Positions 10,064-21,002 of a stretch of 26,216 nucleotides of DNA are shown here, one piece after another (positions within the stretch are counted from its first letter, which is position 1; each line of letters begins with the position of its first letter). The notes under the pieces are model-generated. The model searched no databases, was not told the DNA's origin, and saw nothing but the letters and a program-made list of their open reading frames with translations. This DNA comes from Apostichopus californicus. Lineage: Eukaryota; Echinodermata; Holothuroidea; Aspidochirotida; Stichopodidae. The position numbers and the translations under genes were made by a program. The stretch lies in assembly GCA_020650975.1 (NCBI GenBank), contig JAIPMN010001786.1, positions 1 through 26,216 on the forward strand, given 5' to 3'.

Positions 10064-11166
10064 AACAAATCATTACCACACAATGCATGTTTACAAGACA
10101 AATCATTACTACACAATACATAGACAAATCATTACCAAACAATACATAGACAAATCATTACCCAACAATACATAAACAAATCAGTACCACATAATTCATA
10201 AACAAATTATTACCACACTGTACATAGACAAATCATTACCACACAAAACATAGACAATTCATTACCACACAATACATAGACAAATCATTACCAAACAATA
10301 CATAGACAAATCATTACCACACAATACATAAACAAATTATTACCACACTGTACATACACAAATCATTACCACACAATACATACACAAATCATTACCACAC
10401 AATACATAGACAAATCATTACCACACAAAACATAGACAATTCATTACCAAACAATACATAGACAAATCATTACCAAACAATACATAGACAAATCATTACC
10501 ACACAATACATAAACAAATTATTACCACACTGTACAAACACAAATCATTACCACACAATACATACACAAATCATTACCACACAATATATAGACAAATCAT
10601 TACCACACAATGCATCTAGACAAATCATCACCACATAATGCATAAACAAATTATTACCACACAATACATAGACAAATCATTACCACACAATACATAGACA
10701 AATCATTACCACACAATGCATCTAGACAAATCATTACCACACTGTACATAGACAATTCATTAACAAACAATACATAGACAAATCATTACCACACAATGCA
10801 TAGACAAATCATTACCACACTGTACATAGACAAATCATTACCACACAATACATAGACAAATCATTACCACACAATACGACAAATCATTACCACACAATAC
10901 TACACAAATCATTAACAAACAATACATAGCCATATCATTACCACACAATACATAGACAAATCATTACCACACAATACATAGACAAAGCATTACCACACAA
11001 TACATAGACAAATCATTATCACTCAATGCATAGACAAATCATTACCTCACAATGCATAGACAAATCATTAACAAACAATACATAGACAAATCATTACTAC
11101 ACAATACATAGACAAATCATTACCACATAATACATAGACAAATCATTACCACACAATGCATAGACA
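10064..11166. repeat. 26 bp minisatellite
   Basis: About 42 units of ACAAATCATTACCACACAAT plus ACATAG. Variants (ACTGTACATAG, AATTCATTAACAAAC, TGCATCTAG) recur in blocks. It starts 36 bases from the microexon on its acceptor side. Confidence 0.96.
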
Positions 11167-12562
11167 TACCAGACACATCCAACATTTGAGATATAACTAA
11201 CTCCTGAAATATATACAAGGAAATCTCCAACCATTGTTGGATAATGTCATCCATGTCATGGCCCAATAGAAACCTGCCAATAATATACTTTCACTAAAGA
11301 ACAACAAAGACAGTATGTCACCTTGTATGGAACACCAAACAAACTGAACGATAAATTTAACCAGAAATGTGTTAAGGTTTTGATGATGTTATTTTAGATG
11401 CATCTTTTAGGAAATAGGAATCTAAAACTTAACATATCAAGCTAACAAGGCCTCAGAGTTCACAAACTGTTCTCTATTTCACTGACATTGAAGTACCATC
11501 ATTTTGCACTAGCGTTTGAGTAATGTTTTAGCATAATTGGCTTTTGCAAAGTGAATTGTACCATCTGACATGGTTGCACCCACCTATTCTGTTGTCAGTG
11601 TGTTTGTGACTGATAATAACCCAATTTTAGATACTTTTGCTCAATCATCTTTACTCCATTTTCTTGCAAATATGGAAGCTTGTTGTCAATATAATGTTCA
11701 CACCATTCCTTTGGAATAGGAACATTTTCAATAATTTTAAGCTCATCTCTGGCTTGGACTGAATTGACCTTGTCCTCATTTCCATTCTTTCACATTAATT
11801 AAACAACACCAAAACTGTCTAATATACAGATACAAGAAAACAAGTAAGAGGTTTTTTTTCTATTCAATACAATACATCCACATGCAAAGTATGAGATCTG
11901 TTCAAGATTCCATTTTGAGATATTGTATTTACAAGATTTTCACCTTTTTTCTCTATTACCACTTCCAACACTAGACTTCTTCTTCTCAATATTGGCAATA
12001 CCTATGCCAAGAATGAAAAAAATATCCCACCTTCCCTTGGAGATGTAGTGTCCACAATGTTATAACATTTTTGCCTCTGAGGACCACAAATGAATTTTTC
12101 CCTTCACCAAAGACACTACACTTCTTGGTTCCACACAATATTTGGCATCAGTATACCAACTATAAGATTAGTCCAAGCTTCCCTATTGGAGATATTGTAT
12201 TTACAAGCAAGGTGTAACAAAAGCACACACATCATTGACATCGCACCAATGTTGCAACAAATGATGAATCAAATTTGAACAGACTCACTCTGCTATCATC
12301 AAAGTACTGTAGAATAACATTTATAGGAAAGAAAAAACATTACTACAAATAAAAGCAGATAGACTATTTAGCATTTCACTACCAACATAACTTCTTCTAT
12401 TTACCAGCAAATACATTCACCTGCCTAGTATATAATTGGATGTTTTCTATGATAAACATAACGTTCTGCAGCACAGAATGGATAGATACATTGCTATGAG
12501 AGTCATGGTGTTAGCAAGCAGCATGAATGTAACATGAATCACTACAGTACAACAAGATTTCT
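11167..12562. other. Intronic sequence with old repeat copies
   Basis: Apart from the coding-like fragment at 11595-11789, this stretch holds at 11885-12215 about two diverged units of the same family as the 143 bp repeat at 17 kb (GAGATATTGTATTTACAAG twice, with ACTTCTTGGT-like segments). Nothing else was recognised. Confidence 0.55.
11595..11789 (-). pseudogene. Short coding-like fragment inside the EEA1 intron
   Basis: A 64-codon stretch open from stop to stop on the minus strand contains ARDELKIIENVPIPKEWCEH and LPYLQENGVKMIEQKYLKLG. The composition is protein-like, balanced and non-repetitive, unlike the array-derived frames nearby. It does not look like EEA1 coiled coil (Pro, Cys and Trp present), has no convincing acceptor or donor in phase, and no family is recognised. 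A relic of a mobile element or retrocopy is the most economical reading; an alternative exon is possible. Confidence 0.3.
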
Positions 12563-14224
12563 AGTACAAGACACACCACCACAAAGAACAGGACACACCA
12601 ACACAAAGAACAGGACACACCAACACAAAGAACAGGACATACCACCATAAAGAACAAGACACACCACCACAAACGAGACAAACCAACACAAAGAACAAGA
12701 CACACCACCACAAAGAACAGGACACACCACCACAAAGTACAAGACACACCACCACAAAGAACAGGACAAACCAACACAAAGAACAAGACAAACCAACACA
12801 AAGAACAAGGCATACCACCACAAAGAACAAGACAAACCAACATAAAGAACAAGACACACCACCATAAAGAACAAGACACACAAAGAACAAGACACACCAC
12901 CACAAAGAACAGGACAAACCAACACAAAGAACAAGACACACCAACACAAAGTACAAGACATACCACCATAAAGAACAAGACACACCACCACAAACAACAA
13001 GACAAACCAACATAAAGAACAAGACACACCACCAAAAAGTACAAGACACACAAAGAACAAGACACACCAACACAAAGTACAAGACATACCACCATAAAGA
13101 ACAAGACACACCACCACAAAGAACAGGACACACCAACACAAAGAACAAGACACACCACCAAAAAGTACAAGACACACACAGAACAAGACACACCACCAAA
13201 AAGAACGGGACACACCACCACAAAGAACAAGACACACCACCACAAAGAACAGGACACACCAACACAAAGAACAAGACACACCACCACAAAGAACAAGACA
13301 CACCACCACAAAAAACAAGACACACCACCACAAAGAACAAGACAAACCAACATAAAGAACAAGACATACCACCATAAAGAACAAGACAAACCAACACAAA
13401 GAACAGGACACACCAACACAAAGAACAAGACACACCACCAAAAAGTACAAGACACACAAAGAACAAGACACACCACCACAAAGAACGGGACACACCAACA
13501 CAAAGAACAAGACACACCAACACAAAGAACAAGACACACCACCACAAAGAACAAGACACATCACCACAAAGTACAAGACATACAAAGAACAAGACACACA
13601 ACCACAAAGACCAAGACACACCAACACAAAGAACAAGACACTCCAAGTTAGTCTCCAACACAAAGAACAAGACACACCAACACAAAGAACAAGACACACC
13701 AACACAAAGAACAAGACACACCACCACAAAGTACAAGCCACACCAACACAAAGTACAAGACACACCACCACAAAGAACAGGACACACCAATACAAAGAAC
13801 AAGATACACAACCACAAAGTACAAGACAAACCAACATAAAGAACAAGACACACCAACACAAAGAACAAGACACACCAACACAAAGAACAAGACACACCAC
13901 CACAAAGAACAAGACACACCAACACAAAGAACAAGATACACAACCACAAAGTACAAGACACACCACCACAAAGTACAAGCCACACCAAACACAAAGAACA
14001 AGACACACCAACACAAAGAACAAGACACACCAACACAAAGAACAAGATACACAACCGCAAAGTACAAGACACATCACCACAAAGTACAGGACACACCACC
14101 ACAAAGAACAAGACAAACCAACACAAAGACCAAGGCACACCAACACAAAGAACAAGACACACCACCACAAAGTACAAGACACATTACCATAAAGAACAAG
14201 ACACATCACCACAAAGTACAAGAC
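12563..14224. repeat. 22 bp minisatellite, open in all three minus-strand frames
   Basis: About 75 units of AAAGAACAAGACACACCAACAC. Units containing CCACCAC and CCAACAC alternate irregularly. No unit contains a stop codon on the minus strand in any phase, and 22 is not a multiple of three, so three overlapping frames of up to 559 codons remain open with a 22-residue Cys/Val/Leu repeat. In transcript sense it is rich in UGUGU and GUUCUUUG. It lies inside the intron between the finger exon and the microexon. Confidence 0.96.
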
Positions 14225-14227
14225 ATT

Positions 14228-14475
14228 TATAACTCACTTCATTCAACATGCCCAGTGAATCACTTGCTTCATTCATAACTCACTATTCAATCACAATGCT
14301 CACTAACTCACTTGACTCATTTATAACTTACTTCATTCAACATGCCAATTACTGACTCACTTGCCTCATTCATAACTTACTTCCTTTAACATGCCCACTG
14401 ACTCACTTACTTCATTCATAACTCACTTCATCCAACATGCTAACTGAATCACTTACCTCATAGGCTCATTGAGTA
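14228..14475. repeat. Tandem repeat, about 48 bp unit
   Basis: Four to five imperfect units of ATAACTCACTTCATTCAACA followed by TGCCCACTGACTCACTT. It directly follows the 22 bp array. Confidence 0.85.
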
Positions 14476-14623
14476 TCTCACTATTCAGCCAACATGCTGA
14501 CTGAATCACATGCTGTATTCTTACATCTCTAAAAATGATTTTCAAATCCTGTAATATGTGTTACATAATTTGAATTGATTCCAAACCCTGGACTAGTGAA
14601 GTACATGGTGAATCCCCTCATAC

Positions 14624-14803
14624 CTGAGATTCATCTGTGCTGTGTGTCCCATTGAAAGATGGTGAGGAGGATTGCATGGCAGCAGCTCCTGTAACAGCTG
14701 CAACAATTGGCTCTGAATTTGATGCATTATGCTCTGCCTCCCAATGAGAATGAAGTTGCTCAGGGGAGGGTAGACTTGCCATACAATTAGGACAGATGAA
14801 ACC
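14624..14803 (-). CDS. EEA1: EEA1 orthologue, exon with the Rab5-binding C2H2 zinc finger
   Basis: This exon encodes 60 residues starting GFICPNCMASL and ending STDESQ. The borders are clear: TTTCTGTTTGCAG before it and CAG|GTATGA after it, with phase 0 at both ends. The finger is C-x2-C-x12-H-x4-H, the spacing of the N-terminal finger of early endosome antigen 1. In EEA1 this finger binds GTP-loaded Rab5 on early endosomes and helps tether membranes before fusion. The hydrophobic contact positions next to the first cysteines (Phe-Ile, Pro, Met, Leu) are kept; the usual Tyr after the first His is Trp (HWEAEH). After the finger comes an Ala/Ser-rich linker with no predicted fold. The next exons continue into EEA1-like coiled coil, which settles the identity. 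The initiator Met lies upstream in another exon; an in-frame Met further right belongs to the intron. Confidence 0.88.
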
Positions 14804-15373
14804 CTGCAAACAGAAATATTCCAATACTTCTAAAACTTTCTCATAATTACAGCACCTTTACTTATCTTGAGTCACCAGTCATCACTTTATGCTGTTGCCA
14901 CACAGGTTCTTATAGGCAGTTTAAGACATTGGGCATGGGTTGAAAGCTACAAAATACAGTCATTAGACACTGATCAGTCCTCAAATGATGAACCATCATA
15001 AAATAATCATCTGCTTCAAATGATGATATCAAACTTTTGACATCTCCCCTCATTACAAAATTTCAAGCTTTCAATCCCATTTTCAGTTTAACAAGTTACA
15101 CTATACAGTAGGTTGTTTATGCATTTTCAGCTCAAAAGCTGGCAAATCAGTTGCTCAGGAATTGCTTTCTAGTGTAACTAATTCAAAAAAGGCACAGTTA
15201 TTTTAAGTTCACTCAGAGCCCTCTAGTGATTAATGACAATATGAAATGAGCTGCCTGTTTGAATGTATATGAAGTTATGAGTCCAGATCTGCCAAGCAAG
15301 TTTTGATTCACATTTTGCTGAAAACAATGACGTACGCCAAGAAGCATGGTTGAATTAAGCGGAGTGCAAACCA
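14804..15373. other. Unique intronic sequence
   Basis: AT-rich sequence upstream of the finger exon. No exon, array or mobile-element end was recognised. Confidence 0.5.
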
Positions 15374-15736
15374 AGTACGCTACTTTTAAGTGTGGTATAT
15401 GGCCATTCTTATAAACTAACTACTTATAAGTGTGCTATATGGCCATTCTTATAAACTAGCAACTTATAAGTATATATGGCCATTCTTATAAACTAGCTAC
15501 TTATAAGTGTGATATATGGCCATTCTTATAAACTAGCTACTTATAAGTGTGATTATGGCCATTCTTATTAACTAACTACTTATAAGTGTGCTATATGGTC
15601 ATTCTTATAAACTAGCTACTTATAAGTGTGCTATATGGCCATTCTTATAAACTAGCTACTTATAAGTGTGATATATGGCCATTCTTATAAACTAGCTACT
15701 TATAAGTGTGATTATGGCCATTCTTATAAACTAGTT
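15374..15736. repeat. 40 bp tandem repeat
   Basis: Nine units of ATAAACTAGCTACTTATAAG plus TGTGATATATGGCCATTCTT. Several units lack two to four bases in the TGTGCTATATGG segment. Confidence 0.93.
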
Positions 15737-16024
15737 TAAGACCTTTTGTCCCTCTGCCACCCCTTCCCCATCCTACTACATTCCATCAAGGAAGAAACAT
15801 TTCCAACCTTATAACAAAAAGAATGGCAATCAGAAGCACTGCAGTCTGAGATACTTCAATAAAAAGCCATCATCATGCACCCTTGACATTTGCCAGATCA
15901 GATACTTCAAACACTATAAAAAAAATACTCTCCTGTGCTATTACTAGTAATTTAAAGTGTACAAGTCCCACTCTGACTATCACCAACCCTTATGCAAGTC
16001 AGATAGCATTTCCCATACATATCT
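15737..16024. other. Unique sequence
   Basis: No exon, array or mobile-element end was recognised. Confidence 0.5.
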
Positions 16025-16200
16025 CAACACTAACACATCACTAAATATGAAGCTAACCAGAAAGCCTCTGACCTTGGTGATTCATTGCCACATGATGTAG
16101 CACATGGTACAACACTAACACATCACTTAATATGAAACTAACCAGAAAGCCTTTCAGCTTAGTGATACCTTGCCACATTTTGTATGAGAACATTATACCT
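16025..16200. repeat. Two-copy tandem duplication, 85 bp
   Basis: AACACTAACACATCACTAAA at 16026 recurs at 16111, followed in both by ATATGAA.CTAACCAGAAAGCCT and a CATTGCCACAT/CTTGCCACAT segment. Confidence 0.75.
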
Positions 16201-16259
16201 AACACTTGAAACAAGATTTTAAAGTGTTGATCACAACTTAAAGTGATCAGCATGGTTCT

Positions 16260-16745
16260 TGCACAAATGTGGACCTACCCTGTACAAAGTGCATCCATGC
16301 TTTACTTTTGCAGTCATCTCTTTCAGACTTTGACCTATATAAACCTCAGATGACCAATGACCTCCACCAATTTTGAGAAGATTCTTGTGCTCTCCAAGGG
16401 GATCTTCATACCAAGTATGAAGTAAGCCCAACCCTTACTCTTAAATAATTATCATATTTACAATGTTTTTAAAATTGGAACTTTGTTGACCTCAGATGAC
16501 ATTGACCTCTACTAATTTCAATAGAGTTCTATTACTCACCAAGCATTCTACATACCAACTATACAGTTCAACATGGATGTCCTTTTTTGACTTATTATGT
16601 TTACAAGGTCTCAGATTTTCACCTGTCCACCTCAAATGAGCTTTGACCTTCACAGAAAAGAATGAGGTTCTTGAGCTCAATAAGGTGGATCCAGGTCCCA
16701 AACTTGAGCTATCATGTTCAAAAGCAGGTGTCATATATGCACACA
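16260..16745. repeat. Old, diverged copies of the 143 bp repeat
   Basis: Segments such as GACCTCAGATGACATTGACC, GTTTACAAGG and AAGAATGAGGTTCTTGAGCT line up with the younger units at 17 kb. The half-sites are partly lost. Two small minus-strand frames here are by-products. Confidence 0.7.
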
Positions 16746-17039
16746 AACCCACATGACCATAAACACCATCACCATTGCATAGATCCTGTCTGCCTTCAGC
16801 AAGGAATCAAAAATACAATGCCAAATATCTGTTGGTGATACAAAACAAGAAAAAAGATATCTGTCACTCACGGAAGCTTCCTGTTCATCTGCCTGTCCTG
16901 AGGTTTTACCAGTCTGATGTGAAAAGATTGAAGGGAGAAGTTAGTGCACTACCTAACCAGAATGCAAAAATGCATTGTGGTTTTGCTGATGTAACAAGAG
17001 CAGTTTTCTTCATGAATCTGACGTAATGTATAGTGATGG
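16746..17039. other. Spacer between the old and young repeat blocks
   Basis: An open plus-strand frame (16775-17026) shows no domain. No other feature was recognised. Confidence 0.4.
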
Positions 17040-17915
17040 TGTACATGTTTACAAGGGTTTCACGATTTGACCCTGATGACCCTAAATGACCTTTGACCTA
17101 AACCAAAAACAATAGGCTTCTTTAACTCAATGTGGTACTTCTACACACTAAATTAGTGGTCTGCCTAAGCTTCGAGCATTGAGATATCCTGATTACAAGG
17201 TTTTCACAATTTTACCCCGGTGACCCAAAATGATGTTTGCCCTCCACCGAAAACAATATGATTCTTTTACACAATGTGGTACTCCTACACACCAGATATG
17301 AGGTCTGCCCATGATTCCCTTCTTGAGATATCATGTTTACGAGGTTTTTACAATTTGACCCCTGGTGACCCCAAATGACCTTTGCCCTCTACCAAAAACA
17401 AATGACTTTTTGTAATCAATGTGGTACTTTGACACACTAAGTACAAAGTTGATCTGATCTTTCCTTCTTGAGATATCGTGTTAAGAAGGTTTTCACAATT
17501 TGACCCAAAATGACCTTTGACCTCGACCAAAAACAATAGGCTTCTTGTACTTAATGTGTTACTTCTACACACTAAGTATGAACTTGATCTGACTTACCCT
17601 TCTTGAGATATCGTGTTTACAAGGTTTTCACAATTTGACCCCTTGTGACCCCAAATGACCTTTGACCTCCACAAAAAACAATAGGCTTCTTGTACTCAAA
17701 TGTGGTACTTCTACACAACAGATATGAAATTGGTCTGACCTTCCCTTCGTGAGATATCGTGTTTACAAGGTTTTAACAATTTGACCCCTGGTGACCCCAA
17801 ATGACCTTTGACCCCCTCCAACAACAACAGGCTTCTTGTACTCAATGTGGTACTTCTACATACTAATTATGAAATTGGTCTGACCTTCCCTTCGAGAGAT
17901 ATCGTTTTTACAATG
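17040..17915. repeat. 143 bp tandem repeat with a DR1 nuclear-receptor half-site pair
   Basis: Six units run from GTTTACAAGGTTTTCACAAT through TTTGACCCCTGGTGACCCC, AAATGACCTTTGACCTCCAC and AACAATAGGCTTCTTGTACT to CTTGAGATATC. In most units TGACCTTTGACCT is present, which on the other strand is AGGTCA-A-AGGTCA. The array ends at 17915 where a CA-rich stretch and GGTTACGATTATCATCG begin, possibly the tail of a SINE. Confidence 0.9.
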
Positions 17916-18010
17916 TGGGGGTCACAAACGCAGTCACACATATATACACACGCACACTCCATTATGGATGCAAAGGTTACGATTATCATCGAAACCAAAA
18001 AATGATGAGG
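17916..18010 (+). mobile_element. Possible SINE-like tail
   Basis: A short ACACA-rich tract is followed by GCAAAGGTTACGATTATCAT and CGAAACCAAAAAATGATG. It resembles the conserved 3' part of some deuterostome SINEs, but I recall this only loosely. Confidence 0.3.
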
Positions 18011-19116
18011 TTGGGCAACTAGCTGGTTCGACGTCCGGCCTAAAGGTCTGGCTTTTGAGCACCATTTCCTCCGCCTGGCATATATAAAGCTTATTTAAAT
18101 TACTTCGGGTATACTTAAAACAGTGGAAACTAAATGCCATTATAATAAACTAACTAAATTTATCATCTGTTTGCAATGGCTTGAATCAACTATTAAATGT
18201 GACTTCTAACATCACAAAGAGAAGGCTAAATATAAGCTGGTTTATCCATATTATTTAATAGACACAGTTCTAAATCAGCCCCAGTGAGGCTTTCTGGTCC
18301 TTTGGAATTCTCTTCAGTAAACTATCATAAGTAATGGAGAAATAAACAGATAATTTTCTTGTTAGAACATTAATTGGCAACACAAGAAGTTAGGATTATG
18401 AGAATGGATATGTAGGCAAGTGATGTAACAAGTCATCATTCGTGTGACATATTTCCCAATTTATAGGGAAATATGTCACACATTTGTTGCTCTTTATTCA
18501 TTTGGATCTCGAATGAGTGACTTTAGTCATGACTTTATGTTCATAGGTTTTGAATTGGGACTCAAGTCGGTTACTCAACTCCAGTCAGGAAATTACAGGT
18601 AGTTACTCAACTTGACCTCAAAGTGACAGTCACACCTTACAGTCACACCTTAGTACAATATATCTCATGTAGGCAAGTTGTCCTGTGTTGTAAATGGCAC
18701 TTGGGAGGACACTGCAATATATGATAAGAGTTGTGTCTTCAATGGTGTCCACTGGACAACATTATACTTGAAAAGAACTGAGGTAAACAGCTTTCCATGT
18801 CAGATTCTAGTGTAGGCTGATCTCAGTACATTACAACAAAATTGAGAATGTTGAATAGAATTTAATAACAGGTTTAGCCTCATGCAGTGTGTACTAGTTG
18901 CACACTGGTCTTTAAAGTCATTTTTACAAACACTGACATACAGATATAAAAGTGTGCATTGTTGTCATGTGGTATTGACCAACCACAGTATACGAACATC
19001 AGCCTCCTCTTTACCTCAATTTCTTTGCCCTTTCGTCGGAATCTTTTCAGTGCATCCATGTTTTCCCTCTCTTTGTTGAAAACCGTCAACGAAGTTCAGC
19101 TTAAGAGTTTAATTGG
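18011..19116. other. Unique sequence with one long hairpin
   Basis: No coding exon was recognised. The small overlapping frames on both strands at 18880-19183 lack coding character. The hairpin at 18442-18481 is listed separately. Confidence 0.45.
18442..18481. repeat. Perfect hairpin, 16 bp arms
   Basis: GTGTGACATATTTCCC is followed by eight bases (AATTTATA) and the exact reverse complement. No T-tract follows either end. It may be a very short palindromic mobile element or a folding RNA signal. Confidence 0.85.
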
Positions 19117-19168
19117 TTGCTCCTGCCTTGCTCCTGCCTTGCTCCTGCCTTGCTCCTGCCTTGCTCCA
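19117..19168. repeat. 11 bp tandem repeat
   Basis: Nearly five copies of TTGCTCCTGCC. It has no other visible role. Confidence 0.9.
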
Positions 19169-19312
19169 GTTTTCAGCTCTTAAAATGTGAATTTACATCC
19201 ACTCTTGCAATAAAAAGTAAAGTACACAGGGTAATAGTTAGGAATACAGATTTCAAATGAATCACCACAATCAACTCCCCATTAAATGTTTAAGTCAAGG
19301 CATGTAGTAAAA

Positions 19313-19749
19313 GTTATATAAGGATGGCACCATTGCTTATTCATCTGATAATAGCCAGTCAGCTAATAGATGCATCGCTTGGAATATGTTTACGTGTACA
19401 TGCATCGCACAAAATTCAACAAATAGAAAGTCAAATCGCTTAAAATTTCACATATTTTGGAGCTTGGTGTTATTTAGTAATCACACCTTGATCATGGAAT
19501 CATGATCAGTATCTTTGGAAAACTATCGTCACACATTGGAAAGCATCTACATGAGGAAAGTTTATCTGTGTATTCCATGCAAAGTGTCTCTGGTCATTGA
19601 TGACCTGTTTACCATATTATCCAAACGATCTCACACAGGTACTGGCGTGACTGGCTATGTTGGACGACAATCGGTTCAATAAGTACTACTACAATTTATT
19701 CATTATCCTACAATTGGTTGAACAAGCAAGAGTGCCATCCTAATTTAAC
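19313..19749. mobile_element. Possible MITE with imperfect terminal inverted repeats
   Basis: GTTATATAAGGATGGCACCA at 19313 continues to TTGCTTATT. The reverse complement of 19721-19749 begins GTTAAATTAGGATGGCACTC and ends TTGCTTGTT. The two 29-base arms share most bases and enclose about 380 bases with no coding frame. A clear target-site duplication was not seen. Related GGTAAATAAGCACCATTGC segments lie just to the right (to 19850). Confidence 0.45.
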
Positions 19750-19869
19750 CAATCATCAGGTAAATAAGCACTGGTATAATGTATGTAATCTACCATTTGG
19801 TAAATAAGCACCATTGCAACAATATGGAAGAGCACCATCTATATTTACCTACTGTACCTTACTTAAAGT

Positions 19870-20927
19870 CTAGATGCCATCAATTGGTCTATTTTGCTTT
19901 TTAGCAGCAAAATAAGTGCGGATGAGAAAGATAAAAGCTATGTTTAATTTCCTTGCAACCACACTACTGTATGCCTAAGCTAGACCTAGATTAAAGCCTC
20001 ATTTATGCAATTTAATCTCCACAGTCCAAACAATCCTTTTTGAATACCGCTGTCAATTTTAAAAAAATCACACAATTTAGCATATGTGCAGAGTTTCGAG
20101 GGAATAAAAAATTCAGACAATAACATTGCCTTTTCTTTAACCAAATCATGAATCAAACCATGCATAGGCAGGTGTATTGCCCTTTAGCTTTTAGTCACTG
20201 TACTGCTCTGTTTGCTGGACAATCACTACTGTATTACCCATGGCACTATGTAATGTCTGGCTCTCTCTGTCTCTCACAATTACATTTCTGTAGCAAAGCA
20301 AGGTGTTCGAAGGTGGCATTTACCAAATTAACATCCAGTCATTTGTTCTTCCCTGGCAGTCAAATCTGTGACCCTTCATTGCTTGTTTATCGTTCAGTAG
20401 TACATGTATATACAGCCAATGCATTTGCTTGCACCCAATAAATAGTACCTAACCAATAGCCCAGCTTAAAATTTAACATAGCATTTTGATATCATTTATT
20501 GTTAGGATGATTGACTTTAGGATGTTTAACAAATTTTTCCGGGCATCCCCAAGTATGCTCATGCCCTCCAGTGTCACGATCTAGTTATGGCCTCTCACAT
20601 GAGAAATCCCAGGGGAAACCCTGGTATAAATGGAATACATCTAATCCCCTTAAATAGCTTATCAGTCTCTCAGATCACAGATTGTGATTGGGTGAGTATG
20701 CAAGGGCACCCAGTTTGTTCCCCAGTTGTAAATATATCCAACCATACTGTTATTGCTACTAGGCCTACGTTGACTTAAAGGGTGTGAAGACTCGCGCACA
20801 AAGAAAAGACTCATGCCGGTAATCTGACCTAGTTTCGAATGAGGTGTAACAGAAGTGTTAGACACCACCATCGATCCCAGAAAATATACACTCAGCTCAG
20901 CATTGTTACGAACGCAGGATTCTGCTT
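19870..20927. other. Unique sequence
   Basis: No exon or element was recognised. Frames at 20148-20441 (plus), 20587-20778 (plus) and 20662-21030 (minus) have no domain, no splice context and overlap each other. Confidence 0.45.
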
Positions 20928-21002
20928 CCGGGACGCAATGTTTTGGCCAGGGACGCAAACTCTTCAAATTGCTTGCGTCCGACGGATGCAAACTTTTTTT
21001 TA
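20928..21002 (+). repeat. GGGACGCAA repeat, copy 1
   Basis: GGGACGCAATG, GGGACGCAAACTC, TTGCGTCC and GATGCAAACTTTTTTT lie in close order; the same order recurs at 22325-22393. Confidence 0.65.

Noticed and set aside
12511-14221. Long minus-strand open frames of 347, 538 and 559 codons
   Set aside because: They are the three phases of a stop-free 22 bp tandem repeat within an intron. There is no non-repeat domain and all three overlap each other.
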